From Candidatus Baldrarchaeum yapensis (lineage in GTDB: Archaea; Asgardarchaeota; Baldrarchaeia; Baldrarchaeales; Baldrarchaeaceae), in assembly GCA_016840465.1 (NCBI GenBank), contig JAEOSH010000008.1, positions 1 to 56,980 of the forward strand: a stretch of DNA of 56,980 nucleotides, in the 5' to 3' direction. Numbering within the stretch: the first letter of the stretch is position 1; every line of letters starts with the position of its first letter. The position numbers were made by a program, and so were the translations under genes. The notes under the pieces were generated by a model. The model was not told the DNA's origin, ran no database searches, and worked only from the letters and a program-made list of their open reading frames with translations. Shown here piece after piece: positions 8,606 through 17,549 of this stretch.

Positions 8606-9877
8606 ATGCAAGCAGAGCAACAAGAGCGTCCGAAAATTTACATCGGGGCATGCGGCATAGGACATGGGCACATTCGTAGAATGTTATATTTTGCAAGAGA
8701 AGTAAGGAATTTCGCTAGAATTCTCTTTTCCACGTATGGAGATGGGATCCCGCCGTTAAGGAGGGAAGGGATGAGATTTGTTGAGTGCCCACCAATAGAA
8801 CTTGAGTATGGAGGGCCTCAGATAAAGATAGAACCCCGTTTATTCTTGGCAAAGATCCCGCAGAAGCTATTCAGGTTCTTCCTCCAAATTCTTTGGGAAA
8901 TAAGGCACATTAAAATGTTCAGACCAGATCTAGTAATTTCGGACACGCGACTTTCAACAATAGTAGCAGCAAGGATACTCGGAGTTCCAAGCATTCTAGT
9001 GGCAGATCAGTTGCACATAATCATTCCGAGTAGGGACGAAAAACTTCTCCCACGGTGGAAACTTTTATTGAAGAGGTTTGCAGAGCAGGTCATAGCAATA
9101 ATAATGTTAAAATTGTGGAGTTTGTCCAATAAAATTGTCATACCGGACCTCCCGCCACCCTATGACCTCTCTCGTGATATACACAAATTCGCTTTACGAT
9201 ATATACGGAGGAAATTGGCGTTCATAGGGCCGATGTTATCAAGGCGCATAAGGCTATCTAAAGTCGATAACAAGGATTTCCTCCGAGAGAAATATGACGT
9301 GTCGAAAAACAAAGTTTTAGTGTACATTTTGATAAGTGGGGCAAGATACGAGCGTGCTCTGATGATACGTGCAATTAAGCGATTATTGCAGTCTAAGCGC
9401 TCCCTAGATGATATGCTCGAGTTTATAATTTCGTTGGGCAATCCTAAAGGAACCCTTAGAAGGAGAATTGGGAAAAACTTCCAAATATGGTCTTGGATCC
9501 CCGACAATTTGGAGGTTATTGCGATATCCGATGTTGCCGTGATAATGGCAGGACCGATGACTATGTATGAGGTCCTCTTCTTCGGAAAACCGATAATTGC
9601 AATACCATTTCCTCAGCACACACAGAAAGAAGCTAATGCTTGCATGTTGGAGGAGTTGGGCGTGGGTAGAGTTTTAAGAATCGATGACTTCAATTACGAT
9701 GAAATAAGTAAGCAGGCGCTCGAACTTGTGAAAAGTGCACCGACTTCAAAGTTAGAGAAAATAAGAAAACTAATAGAGTTGTTTGATGGCGTCGAAAAAC
9801 TGACAGCGTTGGTAAGAGATATGCTTAAAGCAAATGTGGGTCAAGAAAGTCGTAAGGTGAACGCCGGTGATAAGTAA
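8606..9877 (+). CDS. MurG-like glycosyltransferase (GT-B), copy 1
   Basis: About 423 residues with two Rossmann-like halves. The N-terminal acceptor-site loop is GACGIGHGHIRRM, and the C-terminal nucleotide-sugar site includes [20 protein letters not shown] and GKPIIAIPFPQHTQKEANA, as in the GT28/MurG group. It probably transfers a sugar from UDP-sugar to a membrane-bound or glycan acceptor at the cytoplasmic face; hydrophobic patches (PQKLFRFFLQILWEI) suit membrane association. The start is ATG 8606 with GGTGG spaced before it; ATG 8591 is four codons earlier and overlaps the flavoprotein. A clear paralogue (roughly half identical residues by eye) is encoded at 10160-11422, suggesting successive transfers to one glycan. 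Confidence 0.85.
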   Translation: MQAEQQERPKIYIGACGIGHGHIRRMLYFAREVRNFARILFSTYGDGIPPLRREGMRFVECPPIELEYGGPQIKIEPRLFLAKIPQKLFRFFLQILWEIRHIKMFRPDLVISDTRLSTIVAARILGVPSILVADQLHIIIPSRDEKLLPRWKLLLKRFAEQVIAIIMLKLWSLSNKIVIPDLPPPYDLSRDIHKFALRYIRRKLAFIGPMLSRRIRLSKVDNKDFLREKYDVSKNKVLVYILISGARYERALMIRAIKRLLQSKRSLDDMLEFIISLGNPKGTLRRRIGKNFQIWSWIPDNLEVIAISDVAVIMAGPMTMYEVLFFGKPIIAIPFPQHTQKEANACMLEELGVGRVLRIDDFNYDEISKQALELVKSAPTSKLEKIRKLIELFDGVEKLTALVRDMLKANVGQESRKVNAGDK

Positions 9878-9964
9878 ACAAAGCTGATAATAAGACCTCT
9901 TTGCACACGAAAACGCTGAGAAAGTCGACATAAGTCAATCGGTTATGGGGAGAGCCGATCACGC

Positions 9965-10049
9965 GGGTGGTCGTATGAAGAGGGTGAAGACGGGGATACC
10001 CGGCATGGATGAAATACTCCACGGCGGCTTCCCCAAACGCAATGTAATC
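9965..10049 (+). repeat. 85-nt direct repeat, copy A (5' end of kaiC-like gene)
   Basis: This segment matches 11589-11673 at 83 of 85 positions by my alignment. Differences are at 10001 (C here, T in copy B) and 10046 (A here, C in copy B), both in third codon positions without amino-acid change. The repeat covers the ribosome-binding site, the ATG and about 25 codons of the KaiC-like gene. Sequence on either side is unrelated to the flanks of copy B. The two copies bracket the second glycosyltransferase. Confidence 0.92.
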
Positions 10050-10163
10050 TTTAGAACGAAGAACTCTAATTTCACAAAGTATTTTTCGATGTGGAAAGGG
10101 GCATTGGATATGAGCAAGTTAAGTACCTGCGTGACTACAGTGGCTGGGGTAAGAGTAATATGA
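9975..10163 (+). pseudogene. truncated KaiC-like N-terminus; possible leader peptide for downstream glycosyltransferase
   Basis: From ATG 9975 (GGTGG at 9966-9970) the frame reads the same first 25 residues as the intact KaiC-like protein at 11599 ([19 protein letters not shown] and onward). It leaves the homology just before the Walker A loop and runs 37 unrelated codons to TGA 10161-10163. The ATPase core is absent, so the product cannot be an active KaiC. The stop overlaps the ATG of the next glycosyltransferase (ATGA, 10160-10163), an arrangement usually giving translational coupling. It may therefore survive as a translated leader rather than as pure debris. Confidence 0.75.
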
Positions 10164-11422
10164 GCAATGTTGTTAAGACGAAAATTTACATTGGAGCATG
10201 TGGCATAGGGAGAGGACACGTTAGAAGGATGTTGTATTTCGTCGAAGAAGTTAAGAACAACATGGAAATTCTGTTTTCCACCTATAATGATGGTGTTCCA
10301 CCTCTGGAAAGAAACGGCATTCGGTTCATAAAATCTCCACCGATGGAACTTGAGTTCGGAGGCCCAGGAATAAAGATAGAGCCAAAACTCTTTGCTGCAA
10401 AGTTTCCGATTAAGGTGCTAAAGTTCTTACTGCAACTCCGTCACGAACTGATACATATGAGGAGTTTCAAGCCCGACATTGTCATATCGGACTCGCGACT
10501 ATCTACGGTGATCGCCGCAAAGCTTCTCGGCATACCGTGCATCCTTCTAGCACATCAATTGAACATAATTATTCCAAGTAAACCTCGCGACGCCCTCCCA
10601 AAGTGGAAGCTATTTGTAAAAGAGTTTTCCGAGAAAATAATAGGAATTTTCCTCTCTAGGTTGTGGCAATTAGCAGATAAAATATTAATCCCGGATGTGC
10701 CTCCACCATATAGCGTCTCCTACGAGACTCATAAACTGACTCTTGCACTCACAAAAAACCACAAAGCGATGTATATAGGGCCTCTTCTCTCCAGAGCTTT
10801 GCGGACTTATGTCGACATATATGCGGACAACATAAGAAAGAAATACGGAGTTCCTAAAGGGAAAATACTCGTATACATACTGGTTAGCGGCTCGGAGTAT
10901 GAGCGGCAACTCATGAAGAAGGCCGTAAAACGGCTGATAGAGGAAATTCCCGAAAATGACGAGATGTTTCTGATAGTGTCGTTAAGTTCGCCGAGTAAGT
11001 TATCCGTAAGGAAATGTAAGAACAACGTCCAAGTGTGGTCATGGATTCCCGATAACCTAGAAGTAATGGCAGTAGCGGATGTTATAGTCATCATGGCCGG
11101 TTACACGACAATAAATGAGGCAATATTTTTCGGAAAACCGATGGTGGTTGTACCATTCCCCTATCACACAGAAAAAGAGTCACATGCACGTACTCTAAAG
11201 AAACTCGGGGTTGCAGAGGTTCTACAGGTGGAGGAACTCACATATGAGAATCTAAAGAGGGCGGTTATCAGTCTTTTAAGAAGGGACAAGAGCGCTCTAA
11301 AAAAACTTAAAAAACTAGTAAGAGAGATGGATGGCGTCAAAACTCTCGTTTCAATAATCGGAAACGTGCTGAATCGCAGAGACGATAAGAGTAAAATCAA
11401 GAAATACACATATAAGTGTTGA
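10160..11422 (+). CDS. MurG-like glycosyltransferase (GT-B), copy 2
   Basis: About 420 residues, paralogous to the protein at 8606-9877 along its whole length: [19 protein letters not shown] at the N-terminus, [19 protein letters not shown] in the first half, and [20 protein letters not shown] with [16 protein letters not shown] in the donor site. The role is probably a sugar transfer in the same pathway. An upstream in-frame ATG at 10091 would add 23 residues not shared with the paralogue, so ATG 10160 is preferred; it overlaps the stop of the kaiC fragment. The gene sits between the two 85-nt repeats, as if inserted as a cassette. Confidence 0.83.
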   Translation: MSNVVKTKIYIGACGIGRGHVRRMLYFVEEVKNNMEILFSTYNDGVPPLERNGIRFIKSPPMELEFGGPGIKIEPKLFAAKFPIKVLKFLLQLRHELIHMRSFKPDIVISDSRLSTVIAAKLLGIPCILLAHQLNIIIPSKPRDALPKWKLFVKEFSEKIIGIFLSRLWQLADKILIPDVPPPYSVSYETHKLTLALTKNHKAMYIGPLLSRALRTYVDIYADNIRKKYGVPKGKILVYILVSGSEYERQLMKKAVKRLIEEIPENDEMFLIVSLSSPSKLSVRKCKNNVQVWSWIPDNLEVMAVADVIVIMAGYTTINEAIFFGKPMVVVPFPYHTEKESHARTLKKLGVAEVLQVEELTYENLKRAVISLLRRDKSALKKLKKLVREMDGVKTLVSIIGNVLNRRDDKSKIKKYTYKC

Positions 11423-11588
11423 TCGCAAAAATGGCGATAGAATGAATGCCGGTATTGAAAATTACGGAATTGCTGTCTAGTAATCAAATAAATTCTCGAT
11501 TAATGCCAGAATATATTAAAGGTCATTAATATTGGCGGTCGAAATAAACTATTTGCTATCGATACGAAATATTAAGAATAGCACATAT

Positions 11589-11673
11589 GGGTGGTCGTAT
11601 GAAGAGGGTGAAGACGGGGATACCTGGCATGGATGAAATACTCCACGGCGGCTTCCCCAAACGCAATGTCATC
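11589..11673 (+). repeat. 85-nt direct repeat, copy B (5' end of intact kaiC-like gene)
   Basis: Second copy of the repeat at 9965-10049, 1624 bases away in the same orientation, with two silent differences. Copy B forms the true start of the intact KaiC-like gene. Recombination between the copies would delete about 1.6 kb including glycosyltransferase copy 2 and leave one glycosyltransferase followed by one kaiC gene. Confidence 0.92.
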
Positions 11674-12324
11674 CTCCTTGCTGGTGGCCCTGGTACGGGG
11701 AAGTCTATCTTTGGCATGCAGTTCTTATGGGCTGGGGTCTCCCAATTCAATGAACCTGGCATTTATGTGGCCCTCGAGGAACATCCGGTCCAAGTAAGAA
11801 TAAACATGCAACAGTTTGGGTGGGATATAAGGCCATACGAAGAGGCGGGCATGTTCGCGGTTGTTGATGGATTCACGGGAGGTGTGGGGGAGGCGGCAAA
11901 ACGAGAAAAATACGTTGTGAGGTCCCCGGATGATGTACAGTCGTTAATAGATGTCCTCAGGGCAGCAATCAGAGATGTAAATGCCGAAAGGGTCGTGATA
12001 GATTCCGTGACAACACTATACCTGACAAAACCTGTAGTCGCTAGAAATACCGTAATGTTGCTAAAGAGAGTCTTAAGTGGTACCGGGTGCACCTCCATAC
12101 TCGTAAGTCAGGTATCAGTTACAGATAGAGGGTTCGGCGGCCCAGGAGTCGAGCATGCAGCAGATGGGATTATTAGACTTGACTTGGAGGAAGTAAAAGG
12201 AGAATTAAAACGAAGCCTAATCGTCTGGAAGATGAGAGGTACCGCGCATAGCATGAAAAGACATCCTTTTGAGATAACAAATGAGGGTATAATTGTGTAC
12301 CCTGACAAAACAGTGTCCTACTAG
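11599..12324 (+). CDS. KaiC/RAD55-like RecA-superfamily ATPase
   Basis: A 241-residue single-domain RecA-fold ATPase. The N-terminus ([15 protein letters not shown]) is the standard KaiC/RadA entry, followed by Walker A GGPGTGKS and Walker [26 protein letters not shown] near the end matches archaeal RAD55/KaiC-like proteins of unknown role. No second KaiC domain and no zinc finger are present. The start is ATG 11599 with GGTGG spaced before it; ATG 11587 precedes that site. A helix-turn-helix gene follows almost without a gap, suggesting an ATP-dependent regulatory or signalling pair serving the glycosyltransferase cluster. That function is inference. Confidence 0.87.
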   Translation: MKRVKTGIPGMDEILHGGFPKRNVILLAGGPGTGKSIFGMQFLWAGVSQFNEPGIYVALEEHPVQVRINMQQFGWDIRPYEEAGMFAVVDGFTGGVGEAAKREKYVVRSPDDVQSLIDVLRAAIRDVNAERVVIDSVTTLYLTKPVVARNTVMLLKRVLSGTGCTSILVSQVSVTDRGFGGPGVEHAADGIIRLDLEEVKGELKRSLIVWKMRGTAHSMKRHPFEITNEGIIVYPDKTVSY

Positions 12325-12333
12325 GTGGTCGTC

Positions 12334-12684
12334 ATGAGTGAGGTTCCTCTCAATCCCCTCGGAAGGGAAGAAATACACAAACTCGAAACGGCACTGCTGA
12401 TCGCAACTCTCTTTAGAAAAGATGTCCTCGAAATGTTAAAGGACCCAACTCAGAGGTTTACGTGGGTTGATGCTCTCGCGGTTGCCGCCGCAGCAATAGC
12501 GAGAGAAAAAGCGAAAATGACCATTCCTCAAATAGCTGAGGACTTGGGAAGAACTGAGGCAGCAATTAGGGCTCATTTGAGCGGAAAAACCAAAGCGGGA
12601 AGGATTGTTCGGGAAACTTATGAAATGCTGGTAAAATCCGGTGGAAAATTGGAACTAGGGGAACTTGAAAAACTACTTAAGTAA
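12334..12684 (+). CDS. small helix-turn-helix regulator
   Basis: About 116 residues, predicted all-helical. The C-terminal half has a clear helix-turn-helix, MTIPQIAEDLGRTEAAIRAH, followed by LSGKTKAGRIVRETYEML, a combination I associate with small archaeal predicted transcriptional regulators. The start is ATG 12334, preceded by TAGGTGGT; the GTG at 12325 abuts the KaiC-like stop and overlaps the ribosome site. It is co-transcribed with the KaiC-like ATPase by position, so it may be the output partner of that ATPase. No ligand domain is visible. Confidence 0.75.
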   Translation: MSEVPLNPLGREEIHKLETALLIATLFRKDVLEMLKDPTQRFTWVDALAVAAAAIAREKAKMTIPQIAEDLGRTEAAIRAHLSGKTKAGRIVRETYEMLVKSGGKLELGELEKLLK

Positions 12685-12710
12685 CAAAGCGCCACCCGAT
12701 TTTTATCAAA

Positions 12711-14174
12711 TTATCCTAGGAAGGATCTTATTTTTGCAGCATGAACTATCTGTTCGCTTAAATTTGTGAAATCCCCGCGCTTTATCGCGTTTATGACGTT
12801 AGTCGATGCCACGAGATGTTCTTCATTGATCTCAAAATCGATGATATCGAGTCTCAGTCTTTTCGCTACCTCAACTGGTATGAGATCAAGAACCTTCTCA
12901 TTAAAGTATTGCAACCCGTCCGCTAGGTCTCTAAGGAAACTCGGTGCGGCATCGCAAATGAAGTCGAGATCCTTTTCTGTCAATACATTCAATCCAAGTA
13001 ACTCCGGGGGAAGACCTATAGAATATAGAGATGCACAGAATCTTATTGCGCGAGGAAGCTTCACATTGCCGACTTTGCGTGAATATCCGAATAGACCTAT
13101 GTGTAGTTTTCTCTTCCTACGATCCGGAACATACTTAGCAATCATATTTATGAGGTTTGCAAGTAGTTCCACCTGGCGTGAGTATTCTTCAGAGAACCTT
13201 CTTATTATCTCAAGTGCACGTTCTTCATCAACCAGAATTGGCCTGCCACGTTTGCTGTGATTTACTTTCTCGAGGGCTTTTATTACATCATGCGTGGGAT
13301 AATCATATTTAAACGCTGACTGGACGGTGAATGTCTGCACATCGGGATAGTTTTTAAGGCAAAGGTCAACAGTTGAAGGTTTGAAATTACCTCTGAAGGG
13401 AGCCGAGCCAACACCAACTATTGGAAATATGTCAACGGAAATTTTCTCACTAAGATGATATAATCTCTGCAATGCGATCTTATTCAGCAAAACTGCTGAG
13501 GCAACACCATAATTCAGCGCTGGATCGCTTCTTGCAAGAAATACTCTAATATATTCGAAGTCCTTATCCTTCAAGTACTCCTCAACTATCCTGTGGGCAG
13601 ACAGCATGGACTTCATGTCCTCTATTAGTGGGATTACGTGAATTTCTTCAGGCTTAAACTTCCCGACCCACTCAGAAATCGTTATGTCGCCGTCAAAGAA
13701 ACGCATATGCTGCTTCCCTGCGACATATTTCTTATAGTAGAAGTATACGCGGTTTAACTCGACATGAGAAGTCGTCATAGGAAGTATTACTTCGAATATG
13801 GGAGGCACGTCTTCTCCGTAAAACCTATGGGCTATGTCATAGGATCGGGGGATGCTTTCGAGAGTCTCAAGTAGCACTTTACCTTCGTTCTTTTCGACGG
13901 AGGGATTCGGAACTCTCGGCGTTAGGAAAACATCAACACCCAACTTGCACATCCTAAAAAAAGACTCGTACTTTGTGAGCAGTTTCCTCACAACGAAAGC
14001 ATCGACCTCTTTTCCCTCATAATCCCACATTTGTTCGTCACATCCCAGATGAGAGAAAACAAAATAGGCTTCCGTGACCTCATCGTCCCCGCCAAGTACT
14101 GCATTCTGCGCAAAGAATGGTATCGATACGTTATCAGGATGTTGGGTACTCATAGTTCTTGGGATTTTTCTCAT
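12711..14174 (-). CDS. ppcA: phosphoenolpyruvate carboxylase, archaeal type
   Basis: About 487 residues, the length of archaeal-type PEPC (half of the bacterial enzyme). The N-terminus RKIPRTMSTQHPDNV is diagnostic, and FFAQNAVLGGDDEVTEAYFVF follows as expected. It makes oxaloacetate from PEP and bicarbonate in the cytoplasm, replenishing biosynthetic precursors. The start is ATG 14174, with GGTGG six bases upstream on the minus strand; the frame can extend to GTG 14210, but the 12 added residues (two of them cysteine) are not family-like. A TATA-like element lies at 14220-14227. It is convergent with the HTH gene across a 26-base gap. Confidence 0.95.
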   Translation of the reverse strand: MRKIPRTMSTQHPDNVSIPFFAQNAVLGGDDEVTEAYFVFSHLGCDEQMWDYEGKEVDAFVVRKLLTKYESFFRMCKLGVDVFLTPRVPNPSVEKNEGKVLLETLESIPRSYDIAHRFYGEDVPPIFEVILPMTTSHVELNRVYFYYKKYVAGKQHMRFFDGDITISEWVGKFKPEEIHVIPLIEDMKSMLSAHRIVEEYLKDKDFEYIRVFLARSDPALNYGVASAVLLNKIALQRLYHLSEKISVDIFPIVGVGSAPFRGNFKPSTVDLCLKNYPDVQTFTVQSAFKYDYPTHDVIKALEKVNHSKRGRPILVDEERALEIIRRFSEEYSRQVELLANLINMIAKYVPDRRKRKLHIGLFGYSRKVGNVKLPRAIRFCASLYSIGLPPELLGLNVLTEKDLDFICDAAPSFLRDLADGLQYFNEKVLDLIPVEVAKRLRLDIIDFEINEEHLVASTNVINAIKRGDFTNLSEQIVHAAKIRSFLG

Positions 14175-14219
14175 GGAGTCCACCGCACACGGAAAGCCCA
14201 CTTTACACACCGCTTAGGG

Positions 14220-14227
14220 TTTATATT
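14220..14227 (-). promoter_or_regulatory. TATA-like box of PEP carboxylase gene
   Basis: On the minus strand this reads AATATAAA, preceded by purine-rich GATAAG that could be the BRE. It lies about 46-53 bases upstream of the chosen PEPC start, leaving room for a leader of around 20 bases with the GGTGG site. Confidence 0.45.
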
Positions 14228-14580
14228 CTTATCGAAGCATTGAACTTGACCGGAAAATTGCAACGCATCCAGAAACGGTCTTGAAATATCGCGATTATTT
14301 GCGAGATTGCCCGTCGGAGATGTACAATATCTTGATTATCTACCGCAGATGACCCTTTTAAAATAGTATAGTACGCATGAGATCTCGATTTTTCGCGTGT
14401 TGCAATAATATCATACCCGTTTATGAGATACCTACGGCTATAGTTATGATCATGATGTTTTTCGTCCTCACATGAATGTTACATATGATACTGTAGTGAA
14501 ACAATAATTTGTAAATGCAACCCCTAAATAGTGGCCGCCCCACATATATTACTGAGGTGCCAAGATTGCCAGGAGGGTAC
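14228..14580. other. divergent intergenic region between PEPC and AOR
   Basis: Around 350 bases separating two divergently transcribed metabolic genes. Apart from the PEPC promoter, it has a TTTTAAAATAG sequence near 14357 that could be a plus-strand TATA element, though it is far from the AOR start. An in-frame ATG at 14515 would extend AOR by 22 residues but lacks family similarity. No RNA gene or repeat seen. Confidence 0.35.
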
Positions 14581-16404
14581 ATGGGGAAGTTTCTGCGTGT
14601 AAACCTCTCTGATGGTACGATAAAAGAGGAAAAATTCAGCGACGAGGTACTAAAAAATTACATCGGCGGTAGGGGGCTCGGAGTTAGAATTTTATACGAC
14701 GAACTGAAGCCCGGGACTGACCCCCTCTCACCGGAAAACAAGATCCTTATAATGACAGGCCCTCTAACCGGAACTGCCGCACCACAAAGTGGAAGATGGT
14801 GTTCGGTCACCAAGTCGCCCCTCACGGGCACAATTCACGACTCTCACAGTGGAGGTAGTTTCGGGCCTGAGTTGAAATTCTCCGGATTCGACGGTATAAT
14901 AATAGAAGGCGCCGCCGAAAAGCCTGTATATCTTTGGATTCACGATGGAGAAGCCGAAATAAGAAAAGCAGACCATCTATGGGGTAAAGACACTCACACC
15001 ACCACGGATATGATCATAAAAGAACTCGGAGATCCCAACATAAAGGTCGCATGCATAGGCCCCGCCGGAGAAAATCTCGTAAGGATAGCCTGTATAATCA
15101 ATGATAAGCACAGGGCGGCGGGAAGAGGAGGCCATGGTGCAGTATGGGGAAGTAAGAAACTAAAGGCCATTGCTGTGAGAGGAACCCAGCGCCCACCAAT
15201 AGCCGATGAGGAAGCCTTTAAGGAAGCCGTCAAGGACGCAAGGGAGAAGTTCAGGGCAAATCCTGTAACCGGTCAATCACTGCCCCAGTACGGAACGGCA
15301 GTTCTCGTTAATATAATAAATGAAAGTGGATTGTTCCCAACAAGGAACTTCCAGACGGGAGTTTTCAGAACTGCAAACAGAATAAGCGGAGAAACCTTAG
15401 CGGAAACGCTCCTTGTGAAAAAGAAGCCCTGCTGGGGATGCATGATAGCATGTGGAAGAGTAACAAAGGTACCACCATGGAGCCCGTACAGCGGAGAGGG
15501 AGAAGGACCAGAATACGAGACCATCTGGGCATTTGGTGCTGACTGTGGTGTCGATAACCTAGAAGCAATCACAAAGGCAAACTATCTGTGTAATGAACTC
15601 GGGCTCGATACAATATCAATGGGCGCAGTGATCGCATGCGCAATGGAACTGTACGAGAAAGGATACATGAAGCCCGAGCAGACACGTGGCCTCGACCTGA
15701 AATTCGGCAATGCCGCCGCAATCGTGGAACTAACTTGGAGGACCGCATACAGGTCGGGTCTCGGTGATGACCTTGCTGAGGGTGCCGAGAGGTTAGCAAA
15801 GAAGTACGGAGCACCCGAGCTTGCCATGACCGTTAAGGGACAGGAATTGCCAGCATATGACCCCAGAGGAGCAAAGGGTCATGGCCTCGGATATGCGACA
15901 AGCAATAGAGGAGGTTGCCACCTTAGAGCTTACATGATATCACCGGAGATACTAGGAGTGCCCGAGAAACTCGATCCGCTAACACCTGAAGGAAAGGCTC
16001 AATGGGTCATAACGTTCCAGGATCTCTTCGCGGTTTGTGACAGCCTGATATTATGTAAGTTCAACACATTCGCAATAGGCGCCGAGGAGTTTGCAGCAAT
16101 GCTCTCCGCGGCCACCGGATGGAAGTATACGGCTGACGACATAATGAAAGTCGGAGAAAGGATCTATAACCTAGAAAGGGCATTTAACATAAGAGAAGGA
16201 TTCAAGGGACGTGAGGAGGACACACTTCCGAAGAGATTGCTGGAGGAGCCAATGCCGGAGGGTCCGGCGAAGGGTCATGTCGTCGAACTTGATAAAATGC
16301 TTGACGAGTACTACAAACTGAGAGGATGGGTGGACGGAAAACCAACTAAGGCGAAACTTAAGGAATTAGGGTTAGAAAAAGAAGCAGAAGAAGTCGGAGT
16401 ATAG
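14581..16404 (+). CDS. aor: tungsten-dependent aldehyde ferredoxin oxidoreductase
   Basis: About 607 residues, the family's usual length. It starts MGKFLRVNLSDGTIKEE, then has the pterin-binding first domain with GGRGLGVRILYDEL and SPLTGTIHDSHSGG. The [4Fe-4S] ligands are CWGCMIAC (CxxCxxxC) and a late cysteine in SLILCKFNTF. It oxidises aldehydes to acids with ferredoxin as acceptor, using a tungsten-bis-pyranopterin. The start is ATG 14581 with GGAGGG three bases before. The radical-SAM maturase gene is directly convergent downstream. The substrate subtype (AOR, FOR, GOR) is not certain. Confidence 0.93.
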   Translation: MGKFLRVNLSDGTIKEEKFSDEVLKNYIGGRGLGVRILYDELKPGTDPLSPENKILIMTGPLTGTAAPQSGRWCSVTKSPLTGTIHDSHSGGSFGPELKFSGFDGIIIEGAAEKPVYLWIHDGEAEIRKADHLWGKDTHTTTDMIIKELGDPNIKVACIGPAGENLVRIACIINDKHRAAGRGGHGAVWGSKKLKAIAVRGTQRPPIADEEAFKEAVKDAREKFRANPVTGQSLPQYGTAVLVNIINESGLFPTRNFQTGVFRTANRISGETLAETLLVKKKPCWGCMIACGRVTKVPPWSPYSGEGEGPEYETIWAFGADCGVDNLEAITKANYLCNELGLDTISMGAVIACAMELYEKGYMKPEQTRGLDLKFGNAAAIVELTWRTAYRSGLGDDLAEGAERLAKKYGAPELAMTVKGQELPAYDPRGAKGHGLGYATSNRGGCHLRAYMISPEILGVPEKLDPLTPEGKAQWVITFQDLFAVCDSLILCKFNTFAIGAEEFAAMLSAATGWKYTADDIMKVGERIYNLERAFNIREGFKGREEDTLPKRLLEEPMPEGPAKGHVVELDKMLDEYYKLRGWVDGKPTKAKLKELGLEKEAEEVGV

Positions 16405-16442
16405 CAATCTATCCTTCGGCATTTTTCTTTAATTTTAAACCA
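16405..16442. terminator. T-rich convergent terminator region
   Basis: Only 38 bases separate the convergent stops of the AOR gene and its maturase gene. The stretch contains TTTTTCTTT read on the plus strand and A/T-rich sequence on the other, fitting archaeal poly-T termination for at least the plus-strand transcript. Confidence 0.4.
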
Positions 16443-17549
16443 TTAAAATGGACATTTTATCACCTTTCTTGCCCATAGACAATCAGCACAACTTGGAGAG
16501 TTCCCCCAGCAATCTAAAACGTTTTCCTCAACAAACCAACATCCATGCTGAAACTCGCAGTCGTAGCATGAGGGAAAGTGAAATAAACGTACGATTGCGC
16601 GAAACTTGACATATTCTTCCGACTTCCATATCTCCGCAAGAGTGCGCTCTGTCAACGAACCGAATGAAATCTGCTTTATGTATTTCTTTCGAGTGCCTAT
16701 GTAGCATGGGTACGTATGCATGAAATTGTAGCAGGGTGTGACCTTACCATCCCATGTGACAGCACAGGCGTGGTTATCAATAAAGTCGCAAGACCTTTCG
16801 GTTTTTATCTCAAACCTCGGTAACAGTAGCCTGACTTTTTCGGAGAAGACCCTCTTCGTGGCAAAATCGATTATCGACTTCGCGGAGGCTATTGCTCCGT
16901 CGTCAGTGTATATTGCATTTGCAAGAACCTCCTCGGTATGCGGCAAAACATTCGACACAAATATTGAAGTAACCCCACTCTCATGCGCAACTCTCATAAG
17001 CTTAGGAAGTTCATCCATGTTATTTTTCATCATCACGAATGAAAACCACACCTCGGGACGGCGATTCCCATCCTCACCAAGCAATTTTCTAACTCCCTCG
17101 AACACTTTATGAACGTTGAATCCTCTAATCGCCTTGTAGGTTTCCTCGCTCACTCCGTCAATCGATACAACGACTCTATCAGCACTAACTCTACGTAAGA
17201 AATCAGCAAACTCCTCTAAGAGAGACCCGTTCGTAACAAGCCCTAACCACATACCACTCTTCTTTACCAACTCGGCAGCTTCTTCGAAGTGCTCATAAAA
17301 TAAGGGTTCACCGTAACCGCCGAACCATATATTCCTGACCCCTATTCTCCTACAATCCTCAATTATCCTTCTCAATAGCTTAAGTTCCATATCCGCGAGT
17401 TCTTCCTTCCAAACTCTCCTTACACACATAACGCAATTCATATTACATCGAGTCGTCAACTCTAAGAACAACGTTTTCAGTGGATCCATCAGATCGGCAA
17501 GTACAGTGAGTCCCTTCAATTTTAATGCACAAAAACGCTTGTTAGTCAT
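16443..17549 (-). CDS. cmo: radical SAM/SPASM maturase of tungsten oxidoreductase
   Basis: About 368 residues. The radical-SAM cluster motif CNMNCVMC (CxxxCxxC) follows LFLELTTR. The GGYGEPL motif binds SAM. A SPASM region near the C-terminus carries many cysteines (VTPCYNF, CYDCEFQHGC, CADC) for auxiliary Fe-S clusters. Homologues encoded beside aor genes, as in Pyrococcus, are named cofactor-modifying protein, and the AOR neighbour here makes that assignment likely. The probable role is maturation of the tungstopterin enzyme; the exact chemistry is not established. The start is ATG 17549 with TTGGTG before it; GTG 17561 is an upstream alternative. Confidence 0.85.
   Translation of the reverse strand: MTNKRFCALKLKGLTVLADLMDPLKTLFLELTTRCNMNCVMCVRRVWKEELADMELKLLRRIIEDCRRIGVRNIWFGGYGEPLFYEHFEEAAELVKKSGMWLGLVTNGSLLEEFADFLRRVSADRVVVSIDGVSEETYKAIRGFNVHKVFEGVRKLLGEDGNRRPEVWFSFVMMKNNMDELPKLMRVAHESGVTSIFVSNVLPHTEEVLANAIYTDDGAIASAKSIIDFATKRVFSEKVRLLLPRFEIKTERSCDFIDNHACAVTWDGKVTPCYNFMHTYPCYIGTRKKYIKQISFGSLTERTLAEIWKSEEYVKFRAIVRLFHFPSCYDCEFQHGCWFVEENVLDCWGNSPSCADCLWARKVIKCPF

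Noticed and set aside
12766-13260. 164-codon plus-strand frame
   Set aside because: It lies fully within the PEP carboxylase gene on the opposite strand; serine/arginine-rich shadow translation.
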